Source: Turbatrix aceti
Taxonomy: Eukaryota > Nematoda > Chromadorea > Rhabditida > Panagrolaimidae
Assembly: GCA_963969345.1 (NCBI GenBank)
Contig: OZ017770.1
Coordinates: 3,109,246-3,173,245 of the forward strand
Length of the DNA: 64,000 nucleotides
Direction of reading: 5' to 3'
Part shown: positions 52,509 through 63,236 of the stretch, in pieces
Position numbering within the stretch: position 1 is the first letter of the stretch
Layout of the letters: every line of letters starts with the position of its first letter
Notes under the pieces: model-generated
Seen by the model: the letters and a program-made list of their open reading frames with translations, nothing else
What the model was told of the DNA's origin: nothing
Databases searched by the model: none
Position numbers and translations under genes: made by a program

Positions 52509-52926
52509 CGACTGCCGATTTCTACATCCCGTGATTTGCAGCACTTATATCGTCTAATCAACCTCGTGTTAAACTAACATGTATGTTTTGATTATTTGTT
52601 GGAAAAATAATGACATTTTTCTCTCAGAAATTTTTGAAAAATAAAATTTTTACTTTTACGATAGATAGATAACAAAACAGAATTATATGATATTGACCGA
52701 GAACTGGATAAACCTGAGATCATGTAAATCGAAAGGACTTACCTCGATATCATGACAGAATCCAGAACACGAAGAAAAAGCATGCAGGCTGGGCCAAGAC
52801 GAGCAAAAACGACACTGACGAGCGCTAGCGAAGACGCAGCGTATCCATCCAATCTGGATTCTCCGGTTCCGACGACTTTGATGCAGGAGACGGCAATGGC
52901 GGTAAAACCGAAGATGGCGCAGACGA

Positions 52927-53994
52927 CTATTGAGGAAGGCAATCCGCGTCGCATGAGAACGAGAAGTTGCTGAACTCATCATCGCCGTCTTGGCAGGGCT
53001 TTTCATTCATCACTGAACTCATCCGACGACCCGTGTTGAATTTGACGTCATTGCGAGTGGATGCAGCTGGAGGAACGCAGGGCGGATTGTAGCCATGATG
53101 ATAGAGACGATCCCAGTCAAGGCCGGCAAAATGTTTGTGGTCTTTGATCTCGGCAACACCGCGAGAGTTGCCGATTCGATTCTCCGGCTTGCGTGCGAAG
53201 ATTTTGAACAATAATGACCGGCCGTCATCTTTGATGTCCGCTGGCATCCGGAGTGCTCTGTATTTGCTGTACTCGGCTGGATCTCCGGCGTCGATGGGAA
53301 AGGGAAGCTCGCCGACGAGACCTTCGTACATGAGCACGCCAAGAGACCAGATATCGGCTGAATAGCCGTATCCCTCGCGCTTTACAACTTCTGGAGCCAT
53401 ATAATGGCAGGTACCACAAAATGTATGCGTAAGTTCGCCGCTTGTGTTCAGCTGTTTGGACCAGCCAAAATCGGAGAGAACTGCATCGCCCTTGTCGTCG
53501 ATGAGCACGTTTTCTGGCTTGATGTCGCGGTGCAGAATGCGTAGCGAGTGCAGATACTCAACTGCGAGTAGAATTTCGGCAACGTAGTATCTGACTGCTT
53601 CACTGGGTAGTGGAGTGCCATCATAGATTGCACCCAAGTCATATTCGTATCGCCGCATTACGAGGAAGAGCTTGCCCTGCGTTTGGAAAGCGTAGAAGAG
53701 CTGTGCAATGAACGGGTCAGTTTTGGTAGCGAGGACATTTCGTTCAAACATGATATTTCTTTTTTCTTCGTCTAAAAAAATACCACCGTCAACAATAGTG
53801 AAAGTTGAAAATAACTTACCAGAAAGACCCTGTTTCGCGATCACTTTAATCGCAAAATTTTGTTCTCGCTGGGTGGCAAGATATACTTTGCCGTATTGCC
53901 CTTGACCGATGACCTTCTGCCATTGAAACGACTTGATGCCGATATTGGGACGTGCAGTAGCCGGTGAAGATGCAGAATTCCCAGTCGATGACAT
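52927..53994 (-). CDS. compact AGC-group serine/threonine kinase
   Basis: About 339 residues, almost entirely kinase domain, starting MSSTGNSASS. Gly loop GQGQYGKV, catalytic Lys in FAIKVIAK, HRDIKPEN, DFGWSK, activation segment THTFCGTCHYMAPEV. The C-terminal tail has HKHFAGLDWDRLYHHGYNPP and then FSNFSF, resembling the AGC tail and hydrophobic motif. One 48-bp intron (about 53770-53818) lies after KVIAKQGLS; it is in frame, so the unspliced reading stays open. DFGWS is typical of Aurora kinases, but the tail argues for the AGC group. The frame remains open to 54285; I prefer the inner ATG because the upstream part has no similarity or charge pattern of a coding region. The exact subfamily is unresolved. 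Confidence 0.85.
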   Translation of the reverse strand: MSSTGNSASSPATARPNIGIKSFQWQKVIGQGQYGKVYLATQREQNFAIKVIAKQGLSGKLFSTFTIVDGGIFLDEEKRNIMFERNVLATKTDPFIAQLFYAFQTQGKLFLVMRRYEYDLGAIYDGTPLPSEAVRYYVAEILLAVEYLHSLRILHRDIKPENVLIDDKGDAVLSDFGWSKQLNTSGELTHTFCGTCHYMAPEVVKREGYGYSADIWSLGVLMYEGLVGELPFPIDAGDPAEYSKYRALRMPADIKDDGRSLLFKIFARKPENRIGNSRGVAEIKDHKHFAGLDWDRLYHHGYNPPCVPPAASTRNDVKFNTGRRMSSVMNEKPCQDGDDEFSNFSFSCDADCLPQ

Positions 53995-54379
53995 TTTTGT
54001 GGCAAACAGTTCAAAAAAATTGGTCCACAAATGGAAAGTCGTTGTTCCCTCATTATCACAAAAACTTTCCACACGAGAGTATTTTTTATGCAAATATAAA
54101 TTCCGATCCGCTGAAGAAATTTTTGTAAAATAACGATAAACTAGTTTTTCAGATTTCCCCCATGGCTCTTTTTTTATTGAATAAAAAAAGCCATAAGGAT
54201 TCAATGATACTGGAATCGGGGTTGAAGCCAAGGTAGGAGCCAGGGTATGAGCCAAACGAACATAGGTTAGTTTGGTGATCAACATTGTTACTATTGTTTT
54301 GCTTTCATTTTTTGCTACACATATGACTGTTTACCCGAAAGCACATAACTTTTGTTGAAAAGTGTAGAATAAAAAATTG

Positions 54380-55827
54380 GGGTCTGCTATACTTCAGCCC
54401 CCCATCGATTGCAACAACGCCGCCTTGGGTTTTTTTAGGAGTTTGAGTTTGATTATCCGTATGGAATAGCCCCCCATCTCATTTTTTGCACGCAGGAGTT
54501 TGATTATACATACAGAAGGGCCCCCCAGGTGTTTTGGTGTGGAGGTGTTTGAAAATTTGTGTGAACTGCTTCCCATAGGAGTTTGATTATCCGTATGGAA
54601 TAGTCCCCCACTTCATTTTTTGCACGCAAGCATTTGATTATACATGGGTGTTGGGAGGCTATTGTATAGCTATAACAACCCTCAAATTTGCAAAATCTTA
54701 TCCCTGAATTTTTGTGTAAAAATTTGTATTCGTTGGACAGTCGTTGTTTTTGTTTCCTCTCTGTCGTCGATGCGGTAAAACCATGAGACTGTACAAAAAT
54801 TCGTCTGCTGCGAATGGCTGCTGGGTATGTTTTTTGTGTTTATGGAAATTATGGGGGGCCAGTGTAGCGCTACAACAGTCCCCCATTTGATGTGGGGGCC
54901 TGTTGTAGCGCTACAATGGCCCCCCACGTTGTATTTGAGAATATTTGTCTAAAAATGCTTTCTGGGGGGAAAAAACTATTACGGTATAATATTTTGTCTT
55001 GGAACAAGACCTAAAATTATGGGGGCTGTTGTAGCGCTACAACAGTCCCCCATTTGATGTGGTGGTCTGTTATAGCGCTACAATGGCCCCCCATTTAACC
55101 TGGGGGATTGTTATAGCGCTACAACAACCCCCCATATTTGAAAATTTGAATGAAAATAATTTGTATGGGGGGCTGTATTCTAAAATATCCCGTGGGCTTA
55201 TTTTTCAACGTGATGGGGGCTCAAAGTATAGTAGCGCCACGGCCGTAGGGAACGACCCCCCATTTTCTCCTTGTTGTATCCGCGGCGTAAGGCAAAAGAG
55301 GAAGACAAAGAAGTGTTGCAACCCGCGCTCCAACCTTTGGCGCGAGGGGCCAGCCGCGCGAGCTAGCAAGTCGTTAGACAAATGACTTGCGCCCGCGGAC
55401 GCGATCAACACCTTGTTCTCCCTCTTTGTCTATCTCCCTGCCACAGTATCCGGAAGCAAGCAACGCCCCATTAGCATTTTTATATAAGAGCCTAAGACAC
55501 GGGGTTTCACCAACCACTGTCTAGGGCCAAGTCCCCCGGTTGCTTGTTGTAATTTGTGTGATTTTTACTGAATAAATTTGATTGTTGTATTGTGATATTG
55601 TGATTGTTGGTATTTGTGTTAGAGGAGTTAAGTAGGGAGCCTTAGAGAGGAACCGGGTACACATTACTCCTTAAACACGATTTCCGTATGAAAAAGCCCC
55701 CCACAGATAGGGGGCTCTATCATACGGATTTCCGAACTCATGTCGTCATTGATTTAAAGTGAAAGAGGGGCCAAAGTCCGAGCATGGGGGGTCAAAAGTC
55801 AGTGGGGGGCTGAATTATAGTAGACCC
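54380..55827. mobile_element. inverted-repeat DNA element with 8-bp target duplication
   Basis: Ends read GGGTCTGCTATACTTCAGCC and the complement of GGGTCTACTATAATTCAGCC, with AAAAATTG duplicated at 54372-54379 and 55828-55835. The interior is made of units with CCCCCCA or GGGGGG runs and the palindrome TGTAGCGCTACA (repeated between about 54860 and 55130), plus repeats around 54452-54520 and 54580-54650 and a strong hairpin at about 55684-55732 (CCGTATGA...CATACGG). No transposase is visible. An LTR-like segment is nested at 55272-55666. Superfamily unsettled: an 8-bp duplication fits hAT, P or Merlin. Confidence 0.75.
55272..55666 (+). mobile_element. putative solo LTR nested in the inverted-repeat element
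   Basis: A 395-bp block starting TGTTGTATCC and flanked by CTCCT on both sides (55267-55271 and 55667-55671). It contains a TATA box (TATATAAGAG near 55481) and an AATAAA about 85 bases later, the order expected of an LTR. The block differs in composition from the surrounding C/G-run repeats. The terminus is TG...TA rather than TG...CA, so the boundary is tentative. Confidence 0.5.
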
Positions 55828-55994
55828 AAAAATTGTTTGTTGATTTTTTTATCACGAATACTGACTAATATCCAATACATCAATTCAAGTTAGACAATTT
55901 CGAATCCTGGATCACTTTGCTTTGCATCATAAAAATTGTCGTTTGATAAAAAAAAAATGTGCTTTCTGCTTATGCTTCAGATTTCCAATTGGCA

Positions 55995-56144
55995 ATGGAC
56001 GATAAAAAAGATTTATTGAGGCAATGGACGAACGATTTTGCAGTCTTCGAAAATACTCATGCCCATGGCTACGACGTGGCGAAGGTAGCTACGATCGACA
56101 GTGCCCTTTTCGTGCAATCCCGATACTCTTCACTATCTCTCTAA
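55995..56144 (+). CDS. possible micro-ORF or orphan exon
   Basis: A 49-residue frame beginning MDDKKDLLRQWTNDFAVFEN, preceded 14 bases upstream by an acceptor-like TATGCTTCAG and followed by AATAAA near 56180. Alternatively it is a first exon ending at GCGAAG|GTAGCT, with the rest of the gene displaced or destroyed by the BEL/Pao insertion that begins at 56207. No family recognised. Confidence 0.25.
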   Translation: MDDKKDLLRQWTNDFAVFENTHAHGYDVAKVATIDSALFVQSRYSSLSL

Positions 56145-56206
56145 TTTTTGTGACGAGTAATTTAGCACAAGTAAGAGTAATAAAGGAAATGAAATGAAAG
56201 AGTAAT

Positions 56207-57471
56207 TGTCGAGATTGTCGAGAGCAAGATCAACAAAAGATTTATTGCTCAGACAAAATACAAGATGATAAAAATTACGAAGAATGCCGGGCGCTTAAGT
56301 AGCCTAGAGTTTCCGGCCGGATCTCCCCCGATCCGACCGGAAGGCTTCGGCTGCGCGCTTCGCTTGTCTCGGACAGCGACGATTTCATCGTCGACATGGT
56401 TTATGTCGACAATGACACTGCCGCCGCGCGAGAAGGACGGCGCCGATGATGAGCAGGGCCAGTAGGTTGATTGAAGAACATCCGCAAGCACCCTCCCCCA
56501 CCAGGCCGAGCAGGTCCAGGAGGGTAAAAATGATGCGGCGTAGCGGGTACCGATTGCGCTGGCGACGACAGTGTCGAAATAGTGCGACTAGGCATTTCCA
56601 CGGTACTGTGGCGACGAGGACGACGCAGCGGAGGGCGGTGCAGACGGGGCTGCAGACGGAGAGCACGAACACACAGGCCAAAAGGCAGAGCAGCAAGGTT
56701 GTGCCCAACAGGGCACTGTAGCCGACGTTTTCCAGAATAGTTGTGATAAACGTCGATGCGGGTGCCGCCAAGGCGCTGTCCAGGGGAAACGCCGTGATAC
56801 CAACTGCGATTTGCGGAAGTGTGGCGTATGTATAGTCGCGGCGGGAAAGCGGACGTAGATCGTAGCTAGTAGAGCGACCGGCGACGGGCGTTGCGAGTGG
56901 TGTGTTCGAGGAAGGGGGTACCTCATCCATGTTGTCCGAAGGCTGTTCGATGAGCGATTTCGGTACGCTTGGAGGGGTTTCCGCGAGGTCCGTGTGGACC
57001 GAATATTCGAGCGGGGCTAGCTTGGCCCCTGGGTGGTGTACTACATGGCCTGACGCCAATTGTACGCCGACGGACCGAATCTCGCCGTCAGTTGATTGGT
57101 CCAGCTCACAGATGCGCCCCAATCGCCACTGGTTGCACGGGACGGCATCGTCGCGGATCAATACGACTACCGCTCTCAGATGGCTGCCTACGGTCACACA
57201 ATGCCCGACGGCGCCACCCAGGGTCAACTGCCGCTTGGCCAGGTCCAGGTTCCGGCTTCAGCACCCTACGACTACCACCCTCATATGGCTGCCTAGGGTC
57301 TTCCGATTCCCGGCCGATGCACCATGTCGAGATTGTCGAGAGCAAGATCAACAAAAGATTTATTGCTCAGACAAAATACAAGATGATAAAAATTACGAAG
57401 AATGCCGGGCGCTTAAGTAGCCTAGAGTTTCCGACCGGATCTCCCCCCGATCTGACCGGAAGGCTCCGGCT
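56207..57471 (-). mobile_element. BEL/Pao LTR retrotransposon remnant
   Basis: Two direct repeats of about 146 bp (56207-56352 and 57325-57471), beginning TGTCGAGATTGTCGAG, bracket an internal minus-strand segment. Directly beside the right repeat, 57305-57324 matches the 3' end of tRNA-Gly including CCA (GGCCGATGCACCA), so it is a primer site for minus-strand synthesis. The repeats diverge beyond these limits, hence the LTRs are probably incomplete. Most of gag and pol has been lost. Confidence 0.8.
56385..57227 (-). pseudogene. BEL/Pao pol C-terminal fragment (DUF5641-like) with hydrophobic tail
   Basis: The frame VVLIRDDAVPCNQWRLGRIC followed by ELDQSTDGEIRSV is the DUF5641 segment found at the end of BEL/Pao polyproteins. 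It is followed by a region with two or three hydrophobic stretches (LLGTTLLLCLLACVFVLSVC; INLLALLIIGAVLLA) and a cysteine- and arginine-rich tail, which recalls a membrane protein fused downstream of pol. There is no ATG at the upstream end, and protease, reverse transcriptase, RNase H and integrase cores are absent. A near-duplicate of about 31 bases at 57165-57196 and 57268-57299 marks a rearrangement near the 5' side. Confidence 0.7.
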
Positions 57472-59683
57472 CGGATTCGTTCCCGTATTCGCCGTCACGC
57501 ATCCGGGAACGAATAAGTATAATTTGCGTTCCCGGCTGCGAAAATTTTGTTTCATAATTTTATATTAGGCACTACCATTTTTTTAACACAAGAAGTAAAG
57601 TCGACAAATTGTGGCCATTTATTCAAAGAAAACTCATTTAAGCAATTTAATAAACGAATTATAAACATAAGTTAACGTAATCTGCATGATTATTGACTAC
57701 AATATTATAGCTTGTTCACCTGCCTTTTATTCTGGTTTTCACCTAAAGCCAAGCGAGATAGGGCCTACACAGCTAGAATAAAAAAGTACCGAATTAAGGA
57801 AAGCTAAAAGCTTAAAGGTACGGTTTGTTTCTAACAAGCTTTTGCACAACAAAATTTTTATTGTTATATTTTTTTACTGTGTTTGACGTTCATAAAAAAA
57901 GGATAACGTACTAATCTTTTTGTCGCAAAACACATGCTACAAATTATCCCGATGATGTTCGTTTCATTCAAAAACGACGTGTACAATTGATATAATTTTT
58001 TATACGCTTTTTAAAAAGTAAAAAAATAAAATTAAGGCAAACGATACAAAATGTTTCTCTGACAATATTCGAAATCTAATGCCCATTTAGTCGCACGCAA
58101 AAATTACAGAGTAATTAGCGGTTGTGGTCACTTCTGTGTAGATCTTTGAGTATTACAGCATAGTTTTTGCTTCAGCAAAATATCTGGACATTATTCGTAT
58201 TGCATTCTGTTACGGGCTTAAACGATTATTAAATTTACTTCATTACAGGTTTCTTTAATTTGATTTATTTAGCATTGGAACGCATTACGTGCGCTCCGAA
58301 AAGGCCAAAGGGAAAAGCTTGGTATTTCAAAGTTTTTACACAGATAGTTGTTTTTGACAATCCATGAAATTTTGCTGGCAAAATACGTTATCTTTGTGTG
58401 ACTCATATCACGGAACAATGAAAAGGCGTACAACTATCGAAATCTGTCTGATATTTTCTTTAAAGACGCTCAGAAGATACAAATGTCTTTTCCTGGTATC
58501 CGTACATTTGGCAAGCCAAAGTTTTGTATTGTAAACCAGAAAATGCACTGATCTCTGTGGGTTTTTTGGTTGATTGACTTTTTTCTTTTTGTTTGCATTT
58601 TTGACGATTTTCTTGTGTGACTTTTTTTGCATCTTTGTTGATTATCGAATCTCAAAAAATGTATTTACTTGCTTTACACGTTGTTTTAATATTCCTTCTG
58701 ATGTGCGTCACTGTTTGTCACGGCTTTCGAAAGTTAAAGGGGTGCACAACCGATTGCAGCATGATGATGACTACTACCTTGTCGGAAGTTAGTCAATGCA
58801 AACATTTCAAGGACGGTTTGAAAGCTTTTGTATTCTCTTCTTATGCTTATATCAAAATGTTCTTCCTTTCTAATGAGAGGCATTATAAGGTCTCTGTTTG
58901 CAAGGCTTGTTGACTCGTTTTATACTGTGCACAGCTTACTCCCCTGTTTGCTGCAGGAGGTGCTGCACGTTGTTGAATGGGTTCTAATATTTTATCCAAA
59001 TTCATAGGTTTTTGTGAAGATTACACACAAAAAATGTTATAAATCCATTCCTCTCAAATTATTATCCTTTTGCCGCTTTTGACTCTTTTTTGACGGCTAA
59101 ATTGGTTGTTCGGGATTTTTTTTGTCAAATATACAGTCTGATTTCATGTCTGGTTACTCTCCCAAAAATACATTTCATGTTTCCTGTTACCATGCGTAAC
59201 ACCAAAGCATATGTTTGCATTAACATGGCCTCCCCCGTAGTCCAAGAGACAATGCATTTTTGCCTCATCAGATTTGAAATGCGTGTGCAAAATAGTTCTA
59301 CAAATATTCTGCTTTTCACCTTTTTCACGACATACATTTTGTTCAGTCATGACTTATACGACTCTGTCTGCATAATATATGTATTGTACCATTTTGGCTT
59401 TTTTTGTTAGTATTAAAATACATTTTTATATCCGAGCACCTTTGAAAATACATACTTTACATTTTTTGTCATTGCGCTATTGAATTATCCGTTTTTGCGA
59501 TATTTTCGCGTATTATACACAATGCTTGATGAATCAACAGTTTTAGCGATTCTTATCAAAAAGAAAGATTTCATGATCACGATTTTGTGAGTCGTCTCTT
59601 TCTCTCTCTACATTGGTATACTTTTGTTTTTATACAATATGAATTTTGGTGTTTTTGATTTTAGAACTTGGGTATCTCTCAGC
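57472..59683. other. intergenic stretch before the TLCD gene
   Basis: About 2.2 kb, AT-rich. Apart from the possible small secreted peptide (58659-58913), nothing is supported. Confidence 0.45.
58659..58913 (+). CDS. possible small secreted cysteine-containing peptide
   Basis: An 84-residue frame starting MYLLALHVVLIFLLMCVTVC, a convincing signal-peptide profile ending near CHG. The mature part of about 60 residues has six cysteines (CTTDC, a central C, and CKAC at the end). There is no known family, no intron and no clear poly(A) signal, and the neighbourhood is AT-rich, so a chance frame remains possible. Confidence 0.3.
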   Translation: MYLLALHVVLIFLLMCVTVCHGFRKLKGCTTDCSMMMTTTLSEVSQCKHFKDGLKAFVFSSYAYIKMFFLSNERHYKVSVCKAC

Positions 59684-60827
59684 ATGTCTTGGAATACGAT
59701 CGACTACAAGCCAGGCGATCTCCAGCCAGATGGCACTCTGACATCGGCTTACCCCTTCGACGACAACGGTAACGAGCTCAAAATGCCAACTTACTGGTCG
59801 CTGGTCGAAGCTACAAATTTGTTTCCTCTTTTTACGTACTATTTGTATTTTCGTTTTCTTTCACACTTTGTCAAAAAGACGTCTTTCAAAACCATGTCTG
59901 GATTCAAGTACGTTTTTTTCATTGAATCATTCATTCTTAATCAATTTGTTTTTTTTTTCAGGCAATACCGTCTTCACAACCTTGCCGTCTGCTTGAACCA
60001 CTCGATCATTAGCGGGATGGGTGCTTTGTTTTTTGTTCTGGCTTTTCCCGAAGCCGTTCTGACTCATCCCATGCACTGGTACGAGTACTGGATGATTCAC
60101 TTGCCACTGCTATCAATTGGTATATTTTTTCTCAGAATTGCAAGTTTTTACAAGGTATTACTTTTTAGGGTACTTCATCCATGACATCATGGATATGCTT
60201 TCGTTTGAAATTTCTCGTTTCACAATTGAACTTTTGCTTCACCACCTTGGATCTATTTTTGCGTTTGCAAGTGTCATTGCTGCCGAAAAGATGCTGCCTT
60301 TTGCATATTGGGTTCTGCTAATGGAGATTAACAGGTGAGTAAAAGTGCCTATGGCAAATTACCACGCACAACCTTTTAAGCGTCTTCCTGCATCTGCGCA
60401 CGATTATGAACATATCCAAAGCACATACTAAGAAGAAGAAGCTTTACAAGGTTATCAAGATCCTCAATATCATTACGTAAGTGCTTCTTGCAGATTGTAT
60501 AAATTTTTTTCTAATTAAATGTTTCAGATTCGTCATCTTCCGCTACGTGATGCAGTTTTGGCAATTGTACTGGTCGTATCAAAACGTGACTCGTGTTCAC
60601 GCGTTCTACACCATTCTTGGCCTCGGGGGTGGAATCACATTCCTCATCATCAATACTTTCCTCTTCGTGCGTGTTCTCGCTGCTGACGGCTATCTCGGAG
60701 AGTTTGGCCGTATTCATGCGGCCATAAATCGGTGCGTTCTGATATTTGCTTAATATATATAACACGCGTTGATCATTCATTTTTCAGCGATGCATCACCG
60801 CTACTAGCGGAAAAGAAAAAGCACTAG
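59684..60827 (+). CDS. TLC-domain protein of the TLCD1/TLCD2 (FLD-1) group
   Basis: Multi-pass membrane protein; in animals this group limits incorporation of long-chain polyunsaturated acyl chains into phospholipids and so tunes membrane fluidity. About six exons encode roughly 285 residues. The TLC domain includes YRLHNLAVCLNHSIISGMGA, GYFIHDIMDMLSF, the family motif LLLHHLGSIFAFASV, and LLMEINSVFLHLRTIMNIS, matching the HH and E-x-S-x-x-L-x-x-R pattern of TLCD1/2 rather than ceramide synthases. The C-terminus reads EKKKH, a dilysine-type ER retrieval signal. Acceptor-like GATTTTAG and CTCTCAG lie 20 and 1 bases before the ATG. The last exon is short (tag at 60825-60827). Confidence 0.88.
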
Positions 60828-61994
60828 ACAAAACGGAATAATTATCTCATTATTCCTCTTCTGGCGTATTGTATTGAATTTCAATTTTGTATAATGCTGG
60901 TAGTCATTTTTGACAATATGGATGCAATTCGTTGTTTGTGTTCTTATGATTGTATCTATCAATAACAGTCCCAAATAATTGTAAAATTTTCGGGCATTGA
61001 TAAAGCTCTGATGATGATTTGCTCGATTTTGTTGTGCATTTACCGATTGACCCACATGAAGTACAGATCGTAATCGACCAGGTAGTTAATTTTATAAATA
61101 GTGTGCTAACATGAACTTTAATTTTTTGCTGTTTTTAAAATGTGTACCTTATCGCTACTTTTTGGGACACAAAACGCTTGCGCAGCTGTTTTCTGAGCGC
61201 GAAACGTAAATAAACTAATGGATGGTAAACATATGGAGATTATTAATACCCCAAAAAGGAATTACTAAAGCTCACTTGCATTAGATTTAAAAGTCAACTC
61301 AAACGTCAAGCGCACTTGAGTATCGATTACAAAACATATATGAAAAAGGTTTTGCGAAAGGCTTTCATGACATAACCCAACTTGTTTTCATTTGATTTAA
61401 CGCCCTCGACGAACATCGGGTCATTATGTTGCTGTTCTATCGCGATGGTTCCTTGTAGATAAATGTAAATGTGAAATAATCCGCTTGAACTACTATTTAC
61501 CATTATCCACGACGACACGTTTTGATCGCAATTGTGTACAAATAGAAATAAATACGTGTTCTCGCTTACTTCCACGCAAGCGTCGTATACTTTCCGAGCG
61601 ACATCTCATTATACAGCTGCTTTTTTCATACCGCAATAGAAGGAAATGACTCTAAGCGTAGTCAAGAGAGCAAACGTGGACATTGAATATCGCTTTCGTT
61701 GGTAGGGATGTGATTGCATTCTGTTTGCAACACAAAATACTCTATCTGATTGTTCGAATGACCGTCAGGTTGCGCCGTGTGTTTTTCATTCACAGATGGA
61801 GAGCAACGCATGTTGGCAGAGCGCCTGCTTTTGCTACTATCCCTCCGCCCTTCCGTCTGTCTCCCTTTGTTTTTTCCTGTACAATTGCTGTTGCAATAAA
61901 CGTTTTTGTGTTGTTTTTTTTTCACGCATTGTTGCCAGGGCAAAACTGATCTGCAGGCAGTTATGCATTTGACATTTCGCATAATGGGACTATA
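60828..61994. other. intergenic stretch between TLCD gene and LTR element
   Basis: About 1.2 kb, AT-rich, no exon supported. Confidence 0.5.
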
Positions 61995-61999
61995 AAACC

Positions 62000-62310
62000 T
62001 GTAGTAGTTCTCTATGCCACTCGCGATAGATACTTTACTCACAAGCAAAGACCTGTAACCAATACATATAATACAATATACACAGGTCCAATCATTACCT
62101 CAACAAGGGTGGAGTTCCGTCGGGTTGAGGTCTTTGGGTTGCTCTGGGCTTGCCTTCGGCCGGGCGTCGATCACGCAGCCAACGAACACGACCGCTCGCG
62201 GCGACAGACAAAACAACAACTGAGACAATAGGAAAGGGAAATACAGGAAACAATTATTCTACGCGAGATACGAATGCGCACGCGTTGCACCAACTCGTAC
62301 TCGCGTAACA
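62000..62310 (-). repeat. 3' LTR of the 1574-bp retrotransposon
   Basis: 311 bp. Same sequence as the other LTR apart from the absent 26-bp duplication and about one substitution near the inner edge of that duplication. Confidence 0.9.
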
Positions 62311-62320
62311 CTTCCCTCTC

Positions 62321-63181
62321 TCAACAGAAACGGACAATAAGGGCTGAATCATGGGACAGGGGCAAATCTCCTTCCTGAGACGTCGTCGTCGGATTCACCC
62401 TGCGACGGGTAGTCGTCGGGACACGTTTTCTTGCAAACACTCTGCGTCTGCGGCTTCTCGAAATCCGGCGTCGGTTTCGGTTGTCGTCCAAGAGTGCTTC
62501 GGCAGGACTGATGTTACCGGGAACCATCTTGCTGGGACTGGTTCGGATGCTGAGCAGCATCAGGCGGACTGCTTCCTGCAGGTCCACCACGTCGGCGTTC
62601 ATCTTCAATCCATCCGTGAGCATGTGCACGTATCGCTCGGCTGGATACGGCAGGGACGGACAATGCTGGATGCTTTGAACATCTTCAATCGTAGGCAATA
62701 GTGCTGGGTGTGCTGCCTTCGCACGTGGCACGCACTTGCCTTCGGTGATAACAGGAACACTCGCTATCACCACTTTCCCCTCCTTTTTGACATTGCACTG
62801 GCTTGCAATCGTCTGGGGTACCGCTTCTGCTCGTCCTTCAAACTTGACTTTCGAGAGCTGGTCATCGTTGGCTGCTTCTGCGATCCGCACGGCAAGGGTC
62901 CGACCGGCCTGGTCACCCTTCCGTTCATGAATGGTCGCTGCACCGATGTGATCCTGGGATCCTGCGAAGTCGTCGAATTGATGGCACGTGCACTCCTTGA
63001 CATATAGACACGACCATCGGGTTTTCTGCTGATTGACCCTGGCCTCCTGGATCGATGATCGCTTTGAGACTGCAACCGCTCCGATTGCTGGCCCTGCAGC
63101 TTTCGCGGCAAGCGGTTTGCTCTTCTTCGCATCCTTCTCGGGCTCGGTCGTGAGATCTGTCTTGTTCGGAGTTGCGGGCAT
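62321..63181 (-). pseudogene. internally deleted retrotransposon ORF (chimeric start, integrase end)
   Basis: A 286-residue open frame from an ATG just inside the 5' end. The last third resembles the C-terminal end of an LTR-element integrase: AERYVHMLTDGLKMN, then LLSIRTSPSKMVPGNISPAE and ALL, followed by an Arg-rich tail (SRSRRRR). The first two thirds are Lys/Ala-rich and include CTCHQFDDF; I cannot assign them to gag. Protease, reverse transcriptase and RNase H are absent, so the element must depend on a full-length relative. The frame is uninterrupted, which is unusual for a dead copy. Integrase resemblance and the 5-bp duplication fit Ty3/Gypsy or BEL. Confidence 0.7.
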
Positions 63182-63236
63182 GGCTTGGATCGGCTTCTCG
63201 TCACCTCTGTAGGTCGCCGAATCCTCTCGTCACCAA

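Noticed and set aside
54000..54285. 97-residue N-terminal extension of the kinase
   Set aside because: The frame is open upstream of MSSTGNS but lacks recognisable sequence; more likely 5'UTR that happens to be open.
57096..57296. Plus-strand frame ending APYDYHPHMAA
   Set aside because: It looks protein-like because of a 31-base near-duplicate, but lies antisense to the BEL/Pao pol fragment and has no homologue I recognise.
59684..60827. Ceramide synthase or fatty-acid elongase
   Set aside because: No Lag1 double-histidine context of ceramide synthases, no homeodomain-like part and no HxxHH box of elongases; the TLCD1/2 pattern fits throughout.
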